Shown here in pieces: positions 6,860 through 13,726 of a DNA stretch of 32,717 nt. The stretch spans positions 1-32,717 of the forward strand of contig QKCN01000060.1 of the NCBI GenBank assembly GCA_003245675.1, read 5' to 3'. The position numbers and the translations under genes are program-made. The notes below the pieces were generated by a model. It was given only the letters and a program-made list of their open reading frames with translations, ran no database searches and was not told the DNA's origin. The stretch comes from Bacteriovoracaceae bacterium. Its GTDB lineage: Bacteria; Bdellovibrionota; Bacteriovoracia; Bacteriovoracales; Bacteriovoracaceae. Every line of letters begins with the position of its first letter. Positions within the stretch are counted from its first letter, which is position 1.

Positions 6860-6968
6860 CCAATTATTTTGGAGAGTTATAATTATATGGAAGAAAATTG
6901 ACCGTTCATAAAGCAAAGGAACATTTCTTCAAAAAAGAATCCATAAAAACTTAACTCCTTTCTTAAGT
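6860..6968 (+). promoter_or_regulatory. Intergenic region with dyads upstream of the dehydrogenase
   Basis: The 274-base gap 6737-7010 holds promoters for two divergent genes. On the plus strand TATAAT occurs at 6878-6883. Two small dyads flank it, CCAA-N5-TTGG (6860-6872) and ACTTAA-N8-TTAAGT (6949-6968). Either could be an operator. I could not find a convincing -35 at standard spacing, so this is only a candidate control region. Confidence 0.25.
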
Positions 6969-7010
6969 AGCCGAGAAGAGAACAAATAATCCTATGATAT
7001 TTGGTAGTGA

Positions 7011-9860
7011 ATGAGTAATTGCACAGGAAAAAAAATTGTAAAAGATTTAGAAAGATTGGTTGATGGTGAAATTTCAGCCAGTCCTATAATTTGTGAATTA
7101 TATGCAACTGATGCTTCTATGTTTCGAATTGTTCCTCAGCTTGTCTTTTATCCCAAAAATATTGAAGATCTGCAGAAAGTGATGCGCTATGCTGCCAAAA
7201 ATAAAATTCCGGTCACGCCGCGTGGGGCAGGAACTGGTCTGGCCGGAGAATCGCTAAATACGGGAATTATTGTTGATTTATCAGTTCACTTTAATCGCAT
7301 ACATTCAGTCAATTTGGACCATAATTTTGTCCACCTTGATGCAGGAGTCGTGCTGGCCGATCTTAATGAAAATTTAGGAAAGTATAAAAAAGTTTTTGGA
7401 CCAGATCCAGCAACAGGAAGTCGTTGTACCCTTGGGGGAATGATTGCCAACAATTCAACGGGAGCCCATTCTTTGCGTTATGGGATGACTCGTGATTGGG
7501 TTCTGGGGGTCAAACTCATGCTTTACAATGGGGAGATTGTTGATTTTGGAATTGATGCTCCTATCCGCCAGGGCCTAGAAAAAATTTTATCTGAAAATAA
7601 AGAATTAATTGAAACAGCCTATCCCGATACACCTCGTAATAGACATGGTTATTTATTGCAAGATGTTTTGGATGAGGATGGCAGTCTTAGTTTGGCAAAG
7701 CTTATTTGTGCGAGCGAAGGGACTTTGGGAATTATTTTAGAGGCGAAGCTTCTTTTTTCAGATATGCCTAAACATACTGAATTGGCCAGTTTGCTTTTTA
7801 AGGATCGCAATCTTGCTGCTAAGGCAACTCCTTTGATTCTAAAATACGATCCGTCAGCCGTTGAAATTATTGATGATGTGTGCCTAGGGATGGCCCGAAA
7901 AAATGATTTTTATAGAAGCTTGTATCCTGAATCAGTAGGAGCGGTATTGCTCGTTGAGTTTGATGGAGACGATTCTAATATTTTGCTTAATAAGATAAAT
8001 GATATGCGACAAGAACTTTTCTATCGCGAGGAATTGGTTGATGAAGTTCGCCATGAAGAAGATCCTCAACAGAAAAAGTTAGTATGGGAAATGCGGAAGT
8101 TAATTGCTGGGATGATCAACCGGGTACCAGGTGTTTATCAGCCAGTGCCTTTAATTGAAGATGTTTGTGTTCGTCCCGAAAAACTTTATGAGTACTTTGA
8201 AGGCATAGGGAAAATTTTTGATAAATATCAACTTAAGCACCTCTGCTTTGGGCATGCGGGAGATGGGGTCGTTCATGTTCGTCCATTTCTCGATCTTAAA
8301 AGCAAGAGAACCTATGATTTTATACCGCAACTCTGCCATGATATTTACGATTTATCGCTGTCGTTAGAGGGATCAATTAGTGGAGAGCATGGTGATGGCT
8401 TATTGCGGGCACCTTTTATTCAGAAGCAATATGGAGATCTTTTCAATGTCTTTGTGCAAATAAAACGTTTTTTTGATCCCCTTGATATTTTGAATCCTGG
8501 AAAAAAAGTCGATAGCGCAGAATGTGATCTGCAAAAAAACTTGCGCTATGGTGAGCAGTATAAAATTGCAGCGCAAGATAATATTTTGCACTTTGAGGCT
8601 AACAAACTCATTGAAATGGTGGAAGCTTGTAATGGCTGTGGGCAGTGCCGTACGCGTAATCGTGAAATCGATATGTGCCCTGCTTTTCGTGGTTTAAGCC
8701 ATGAAAAAATGAGTACAAGGGCCAAGGCTAATTTAATGCGTGCCTTATTGACTGGGCAATTAAAAGATTTTGATTTGGATGAATTATGGGATGTTGCCAA
8801 AACTTGCATTAACTGCAAGGCTTGCTCTATTGATTGTCCTAGTAATGTTTCTGCTGGTGACATCATGTTGGAGTTGAAAGCTCGTCTGCGCAAGTTGCGG
8901 GGAGATGATCTCGCGACTCGTTTTATTTTGAGGCTCGATTTCATTTCTCGCTTTATGAACCGTTTCTCTCTGTTTGCCAACGCTATGGCCAAACTTCCCT
9001 TTAATCGATTTTTTATGGAAAAAGTTTTGGGGATTGATCGAACTCGTCCGTTGCCTCAGCTTTCGGGACGCAGCTTTGTTCAGGAGCAGCGCTCTTTTCA
9101 AAGGAAGCATCCAATTGCGGCTGATGCTCCTATATATTTTGTAGATTTCTTTGCTGATATTATGAATCCGCATCTGGCCCGTAGTGCAGTAGATGTCTTT
9201 CGTCATAATGGTATCGAACTTCAAATTCCAGAACAAGCATCTTCGGGAATCGTGGCCCTTAACTATGGAAATGTCGCTGAAGCTCGGAAATTGGCGAAAC
9301 TCCATGTTGAAACGTTTTATCCCTTAGTTGAGAAAGGTGCAAAGATTATTTGTACTGAGCCAACGGCAGCACTTATGCTTAAAGATGAATATGCTTTTCT
9401 TTTTGAAGAGGAACCTCGCTTAAAATTAATTGCTGAGAATACTTGGGAGGCGATGGAGTTTTTATATGAGTTGCAACGAGAAGGAAAATTTAAGCAAGAT
9501 TTTTGCGCATTAGCAGAACATCTTATTTATCACCGCCCTTGTCATCTCAAAAAACTTCATGGCAAGAAGATGCCTTTTGCTACAATGGAATTATTAAGTC
9601 TTATTCCTCATATGCAGGTTGAGTATGCTAATGCGGGATGTTGTGGCATGGCAGGAACTTTTGGGATGAAGCGTTCTCATCGAGAGGTCTCGGAAAGTAT
9701 TGGCGAAAATCTTTTTACTGAATTGGCGCGCAAAGATATTGATGCTGCGGTTACAGAGTGTTCGACATGTAAAATGCAAATGGAATTTGGTGTCCCGGGG
9801 AAAAGGGTTTTCCATCCTTTAGAAATTTTGGCCCGAGCTTACGGAATTAGGGGATCTTAA
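7011..9860 (+). CDS. FAD/Fe-S 2-hydroxyacid dehydrogenase (Dld-II/YdiJ type)
   Basis: A 949-residue fusion with three parts. First is a GlcD/PCMH FAD-binding domain (about 30-260, with TPRGAGTGLAGES and DPATGSRCTLGGMIANNSTG). Next is the FAD-oxidase C-terminal domain to about 510, including HAGDGVVHVRP and SGEHGDG. Last is an Fe-S section with CNGCGQCRTRNREIDMCP (about 540) and CINCKACSIDCP (about 597), then CCG-type motifs HRPCH, GCCGMAGTFG and CSTCKMQ (about 840-930). Length and order match Shewanella Dld-II D-lactate dehydrogenase and E. coli YdiJ. It should oxidise a D-2-hydroxyacid (D-lactate or D-2-hydroxyglutarate) and feed electrons to the respiratory chain. The substrate is not decided by sequence. 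The ATG has a poor ribosome site. The stop abuts the galE start. Confidence 0.92.
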   Translation: MSNCTGKKIVKDLERLVDGEISASPIICELYATDASMFRIVPQLVFYPKNIEDLQKVMRYAAKNKIPVTPRGAGTGLAGESLNTGIIVDLSVHFNRIHSVNLDHNFVHLDAGVVLADLNENLGKYKKVFGPDPATGSRCTLGGMIANNSTGAHSLRYGMTRDWVLGVKLMLYNGEIVDFGIDAPIRQGLEKILSENKELIETAYPDTPRNRHGYLLQDVLDEDGSLSLAKLICASEGTLGIILEAKLLFSDMPKHTELASLLFKDRNLAAKATPLILKYDPSAVEIIDDVCLGMARKNDFYRSLYPESVGAVLLVEFDGDDSNILLNKINDMRQELFYREELVDEVRHEEDPQQKKLVWEMRKLIAGMINRVPGVYQPVPLIEDVCVRPEKLYEYFEGIGKIFDKYQLKHLCFGHAGDGVVHVRPFLDLKSKRTYDFIPQLCHDIYDLSLSLEGSISGEHGDGLLRAPFIQKQYGDLFNVFVQIKRFFDPLDILNPGKKVDSAECDLQKNLRYGEQYKIAAQDNILHFEANKLIEMVEACNGCGQCRTRNREIDMCPAFRGLSHEKMSTRAKANLMRALLTGQLKDFDLDELWDVAKTCINCKACSIDCPSNVSAGDIMLELKARLRKLRGDDLATRFILRLDFISRFMNRFSLFANAMAKLPFNRFFMEKVLGIDRTRPLPQLSGRSFVQEQRSFQRKHPIAADAPIYFVDFFADIMNPHLARSAVDVFRHNGIELQIPEQASSGIVALNYGNVAEARKLAKLHVETFYPLVEKGAKIICTEPTAALMLKDEYAFLFEEEPRLKLIAENTWEAMEFLYELQREGKFKQDFCALAEHLIYHRPCHLKKLHGKKMPFATMELLSLIPHMQVEYANAGCCGMAGTFGMKRSHREVSESIGENLFTELARKDIDAAVTECSTCKMQMEFGVPGKRVFHPLEILARAYGIRGS

Positions 9861-10856
9861 ATGAAAGTTCTCGTTACTGGAGGGGCTGGCTATATTGGAA
9901 GTCACGCTGTCCGTTTGTTGCAAGAAAGAGGTCATTCCGTTGTTGTGGTTGATAATCTTTCTTACGGTCATCGCTCAATTGTTGAATCGACACTGAGGGT
10001 TCCCTTGTATATTGTCGATATTGGAAACAAGGAACAGATAAAAAATATTTTGCAAAAAGAAAATATTGAGGCCGTTATGCATTTTTCGGCCTATGCCTTG
10101 GTGGGGGAATCTGTTACTCATCCTGCGAAATATTATGAGAATAATGTTCAACAGACATTAAATCTTTTAGAGGTGATGAGAGAATGTGGAGTATTGAAAA
10201 TTATTTTTTCTTCCACATGTGCTACTTATGGAGTTCCTGCTGAAATCCCCATTTGCGAGATCTGTCCGCAATTTCCCATAAATCCCTATGGTTCTTCTAA
10301 GTTGATGGTCGAGCAAATATTGCGCGATTTTGATGCTGCCTATGGCATGAAATTTGTTTCTTTTCGCTATTTCAATGCCGCGGGGGCACATCCCCTGGGC
10401 GATCTCGGCGAGGCTCATTCGCCAGAAACCCATCTAATTCCTTTGATTTTAGATGCAGCGGCTGGCAGGCGTGAAGATATTAAAGTTTTTGGCCAAAATT
10501 ATGAGACTCCAGATGGGACTTGTGTTCGAGATTATATTCATGTGATGGATATTGCAGAGGCTCATCTTTTGGGACTAGAGTATTTGGCCAATGGTGGAAC
10601 CTCTGATTTTTTTAATTTAGGTAATGGCACAGGATTTTCGGTTTTGGAAGTTATTGAAATGGCTAAGAAAGTCAGTGGTAAGGAATTTAAAGTTTCTATG
10701 GCCGCCAGAAGAGAGGGAGATCCTCCAGTTTTGGTGGGATCTTCCGATAAGGTTCGTAGGGTATTAGCTTGGAAACCTCAATTTGAAAATTTAGAAAAGA
10801 TAATGTCTGATGCTTGGAATTGGTATCATAAGGGTAAAGCCAAACTTGAAACTTAA
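9861..10856 (+). CDS. galE: UDP-glucose 4-epimerase GalE
   Basis: A 331-residue extended short-chain dehydrogenase/reductase. GGAGYIG at 7-13 binds NAD. SST at 117-119 and YGSSK (Tyr143, Lys147) form the catalytic triad. VVDNLSYGH, HFSAYALVGESV and RYFNAAGAHP are GalE hallmarks. It interconverts UDP-glucose and UDP-galactose for lipopolysaccharide and polysaccharide precursors in the cytoplasm. The upstream stop TAA is directly followed by its ATG, with GGGGA about six bases before, so translation is coupled to the dehydrogenase. The last codons overlap the start of the next gene. A UDP-N-acetylglucosamine epimerase specificity is possible. Confidence 0.95.
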   Translation: MKVLVTGGAGYIGSHAVRLLQERGHSVVVVDNLSYGHRSIVESTLRVPLYIVDIGNKEQIKNILQKENIEAVMHFSAYALVGESVTHPAKYYENNVQQTLNLLEVMRECGVLKIIFSSTCATYGVPAEIPICEICPQFPINPYGSSKLMVEQILRDFDAAYGMKFVSFRYFNAAGAHPLGDLGEAHSPETHLIPLILDAAAGRREDIKVFGQNYETPDGTCVRDYIHVMDIAEAHLLGLEYLANGGTSDFFNLGNGTGFSVLEVIEMAKKVSGKEFKVSMAARREGDPPVLVGSSDKVRRVLAWKPQFENLEKIMSDAWNWYHKGKAKLET

Positions 10857-12159
10857 ATTATTTATTTCTATTTTTATCTCTTTTTGCACAACTCTTGGAG
10901 CTCAAGAGTGGTACAAAGCTGAAACAATGCCTGTCGACAACACGGCCGTTGTTATTCAGCAAATTAACTATCTTAATGATATTAATTCTTTTGCAGGACA
11001 AGTCTCTCATTGCACTTGTTCTACAGAAAAGGAAGATCTTTTATCTGCTTCGAGCAGAGATGTTTGGGAGCTTATTTATCGCGTTTTATTTCCTGAACAG
11101 GCTCGAGGTTTTGGTATTACACTTGATGCCCATGCCTCTATTTTAGGGGCCCATACTTCAATAGAGTTTTTAAAATTTGGTAATGCTCTTACTCTCTTTC
11201 AAGAAGGAAAGGGTATGAAAGTTGCGGCATACTGTGCTGGTGGTGTCGGAGGATCTGTTTTTAATGCCGCAGCAAGTGTCGGAGCTAACAAAATTCAGAC
11301 TTTTGGACGTTGTGATAGTCCTGACGATTATGTCGGAGGATTTATCAATGTCGGAGTTGAGGCAGATATTGGAATTGGAGTAGGCGCAGGAGTAAGTCTT
11401 GGCTTTGATATGGGAACATTTTCGCAAAAATTATCAGTGGATTTTCCATATGAGAATAAAGAAAAAAGAAAGAAATTAAAAAATCAAATATTGCGTTTAA
11501 TTCTTATGAGCCAGACTGATATTGGAGCTAAAGAGATGGTTATGGCCAAGGCGATTACTTCTCTTTTTGAACCTGATGAATCAGCCCCCTTAAAAGGTGG
11601 AGAAGTCGATGCCCTTATGGCCTCGATGAAATCCAAGGGGGGGGCAATTTTTAAAACACTAACAGAAGAATTGATTCGTTATATTGAACAGAAAGGGAGC
11701 TTGCCTTGTCTTTTACCTAAAAGTTGCGATAAGTCGCGTCCAACTGAGCTCCTTGCAATGTTGGAAATGATAAAAAGTAGTTTTGGCCACTGTCATGCTT
11801 TTAGTGCAGGTGCCTCAATTGGAACACCACCTGCGGGATCACCTGTCTCAATTACAGTAGGCTATAGTGATTATGTAAAAATTGCGGATTTGGAATTAGA
11901 TACAGCAAAGCTTGCCAAGAGTGTTTACCAGTTTACGGCAGCAGAGCTTTCTGATCTTTGGGATTTGTTGAAAAACTCATGTTTGGGGCAGGCGCAGTAT
12001 TTGGCCAATGCCAAAGCACGCCAAGAAGTTCTTAAGAAAGCCTTGCGACAGTCTGTCGATGCTTCTTTTAATAAAGATGTTTTGGAGTTTGCCTGCGAGA
12101 AAGCCTTAATAAAAGCAGGAAAAGATGCTGCACAAGTTACAAAATTATTAGTTTTTTAG
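10846..12159 (+). CDS. Secreted protein of unknown family, glycine-rich core
   Basis: I do not recognise this protein of about 437 residues. A signal peptide KLKLFISIFISFCTTLGA is evident, cut before QEW. A glycine/alanine/valine-rich, beta-strand-like stretch follows (about residues 110-195, with FINVGVEADIGIGVGAGVSL). A helical, charged middle and a further strand-like segment (HAFSAGASIGTPPAGSPVSI) come next. The alternating small and hydrophobic residues would suit an outer-membrane or surface beta structure. The best start is a TTG at 10846, inside the last codons of galE, since it gives a proper signal peptide; an ATG at 10810 adds a charged extension. The ribosome site is weak, so coupling to galE is likely. 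Confidence 0.75.
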   Translation: MKLKLFISIFISFCTTLGAQEWYKAETMPVDNTAVVIQQINYLNDINSFAGQVSHCTCSTEKEDLLSASSRDVWELIYRVLFPEQARGFGITLDAHASILGAHTSIEFLKFGNALTLFQEGKGMKVAAYCAGGVGGSVFNAAASVGANKIQTFGRCDSPDDYVGGFINVGVEADIGIGVGAGVSLGFDMGTFSQKLSVDFPYENKEKRKKLKNQILRLILMSQTDIGAKEMVMAKAITSLFEPDESAPLKGGEVDALMASMKSKGGAIFKTLTEELIRYIEQKGSLPCLLPKSCDKSRPTELLAMLEMIKSSFGHCHAFSAGASIGTPPAGSPVSITVGYSDYVKIADLELDTAKLAKSVYQFTAAELSDLWDLLKNSCLGQAQYLANAKARQEVLKKALRQSVDASFNKDVLEFACEKALIKAGKDAAQVTKLLVF

Positions 12160-12330
12160 TTAGTCCTCAAGAAAAGCAAAATATATTTATTGTGGTGTCA
12201 TTTTAGTGGCTTTTTTTCTTAACTAGCGTCAATATTCCGGTATCCTTTTGTCCCTGTCCCCCAAATAGCAGACCAAAAAACAATGACTTTGAGTATTCAA
12301 ATTTGGCATATTGTTTGCTCGATAAAGCGC

Positions 12331-12461
12331 GGGGGATTTAAAAAATACGATGCCACTGATCAGGAAGATCGTCCTATTTAAATCCAATTAGGACCTAAAT
12401 TGGTCCTCTTCTTAAATCCGCACCGACATCACGTCTGTCACGTTATTTGCTTAAATCCCCC
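12331..12461. ncRNA. Candidate multibranched RNA or DNA structure
   Basis: GGGGGATTTAA (12331-12341) and TTAAATCCCCC (12451-12461) are perfect 11-base complements 109 bases apart. Inside are ACGAT/ATCGT (12347-12351, 12368-12372), AGGACC/GGTCCT with a 6-base loop (12390-12407) and a weaker GACA/TGTC (12425-12438). TTAAATCC occurs three times in one direction (12378, 12412, 12451), so each copy could compete for the same 5' strand. A further match ATAAAGCG/CGCTTTAT (12322-12329, 12475-12482) extends the outer stem into the kinase 3' end. The strand transcribed is unknown; no promoter is convincing. Confidence 0.4.
12340..12372 (-). terminator. Candidate terminator of the histidine kinase transcript
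   Basis: On the minus strand the ACGAT/ATCGT hairpin (12347-12372) is followed by ATTTTTT (12340-12346). It lies about 100 bases past the kinase stop. The stem is only 5 bp with a loose interior, so this is a modest candidate. Confidence 0.4.
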
Positions 12462-12470
12462 TTTCTTCAT

Positions 12471-13652
12471 TTATCGCTTTATAGGTATTGAAACAAGAAA
12501 AGTTGTTCCATTACTTTCATTGGATTCAAAAGAGACTCTTCCTCCTAGATATTTTTCACTGAGAATTTTTATGCTGTAAGTTCCCCAGCCTCGGGTTTTA
12601 TTTTTGCTGGAATGTTGTTTAATAAAAATATTTTTTTGTATTTGGGGTGGAATGTAATTGCTGTCATTTACCCAAAAAACAATATTTTTATCTTCCTTCT
12701 GGCAACCGAGGCGAATGGTTTCATCTTCTGATGATCTATGGTCCGCAGAATTCTTGATCATATTTGCCAAAATGCGCGACAATAAAGTTTTATCACTATA
12801 GAGCAAATGAGACTGGGATAGCGATGATATTTGCACATTGCTTTGGATTCCATAGAGACTGGAGTAGGTTTCCGCTGCCTCTTTGAGGAATGAAAGACTA
12901 TCTATTTCCTGAATATTGACATGTACTTTTCCAAAATTCACATTGAAAAGCTGCTCTTGCGATAATATTTCATCGTGTAACTTACTGGCGATTCGCTGAA
13001 TAAGCTTTTCTGCTTTTACTTTGTCTTCGTGTGAAAATGTTGAAAGGCTTTTGGTTAATTCCTGCAAGTTGCCGGTACTGTTTTTCAGATCATGAAAAAA
13101 AATATTTTCAAAGGTTTCTAAAAATTTTTGCTGAGAAATATCTTTAATGGATAACATATAATAGTCACTGCCAACAATTGGGATACGGGTTGAACTAATA
13201 GACCATTGAATAATTTTTCCAACTTTTGGATTGAGGGTGAATTCTCCTGTGCATTGGCCTTCTTTTCGTAATCTTTTTATGATTCCACAGGTCTCGTGGC
13301 AAACCTTTTCCCCTTGCTCGTAGACGTCGCTCATAATGCAACCTAAAGCCTGACAAGGAGTTTTCCCTTCCTCGATTAAGACTCCTTTTTCATTGAAATA
13401 ACTTTCAATTTCTCTATTGAAAAAAATAATTTCCCCTTGGGGTGTAACTATAAGAATGAGATGTTTTAGAGAATTGAGAATGTCTTTGAGAAGTGGCACT
13501 GAAAAAATTGAACGTTGAATATCGGAAAGAAGATTTTGAATTTCTTGATTGGTTTTTTGGGGGGAGTCGTCAGGAATATTGGCGTTTTCTGGGTTATCCA
13601 AGAGAGTCTTGAAAAGCTTTTCAATTTTTTTAGATTGACCTGAACTATTCAT
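12471..13652 (-). CDS. PAS-domain sensor histidine kinase with cysteine cluster
   Basis: A 393-residue soluble kinase with no membrane helix. A PAS domain (about 60-175) contains PCQALGCIMSD and KVCHETCGII, giving Cys100, Cys105, Cys118 and Cys122. This resembles the ALGC/CxxCG PAS type found in delta-proteobacterial kinases, whose ligand I do not know. The phospho-acceptor helix reads FENIFFHDLKN (His187). The C-terminal ATPase has NMIKNSADH as N box and RGWGTYSIKIL as the later glycine box; the G1 box (VNDSNY) is degenerate. The start is the ATG ending at 13652, with GGGAG upstream; a GTG six codons earlier lacks one. It lies 74 bases downstream of valS with no visible terminator. No response regulator is adjacent. 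Confidence 0.85.
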   Translation of the reverse strand: MNSSGQSKKIEKLFKTLLDNPENANIPDDSPQKTNQEIQNLLSDIQRSIFSVPLLKDILNSLKHLILIVTPQGEIIFFNREIESYFNEKGVLIEEGKTPCQALGCIMSDVYEQGEKVCHETCGIIKRLRKEGQCTGEFTLNPKVGKIIQWSISSTRIPIVGSDYYMLSIKDISQQKFLETFENIFFHDLKNSTGNLQELTKSLSTFSHEDKVKAEKLIQRIASKLHDEILSQEQLFNVNFGKVHVNIQEIDSLSFLKEAAETYSSLYGIQSNVQISSLSQSHLLYSDKTLLSRILANMIKNSADHRSSEDETIRLGCQKEDKNIVFWVNDSNYIPPQIQKNIFIKQHSSKNKTRGWGTYSIKILSEKYLGGRVSFESNESNGTTFLVSIPIKR

Positions 13653-13726
13653 GCCCTCTCCCTTGTTCACTGCCTATTCGGCATATGGGGAGAAGGCATA
13701 AGTTGTGTTGAAAAATTTAACGAAAT

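Larger units (their letters stand above)
12160..12470. other. Convergent intergenic region rich in secondary structure
   Basis: No gene is visible in these 311 bases. A T7 run at 12212-12219 follows a weak AT-rich stem and may end the upstream plus-strand gene. From 12278 the sequence is dense with dyads: AAACAAT/ATTGTTT (12278-12284, 12310-12316) around TTTGA/TCAAA, then the large element at 12331-12461. Confidence 0.6.

Noticed and set aside
8546-9305. Long minus-strand open frames inside the FAD/Fe-S dehydrogenase gene
   Set aside because: They lie opposite conserved Fe-S motifs and have low-complexity, basic translations without start signals.
12378-12458. Three TTAAATCC repeats at 34- and 39-base spacing, CRISPR-like
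   Set aside because: The repeat unit is only eight bases, the copies sit in different stems, and there are no cas genes.
12331-12461. MITE or insertion-sequence remnant with 11-bp terminal inverted repeats
   Set aside because: No target-site duplication flanks the ends and no transposase is present; a genome copy count would be needed to reopen this.
12331-12482. Retron msr-msd RNA
   Set aside because: The outer inverted repeat is suggestive, but no reverse transcriptase gene lies nearby.
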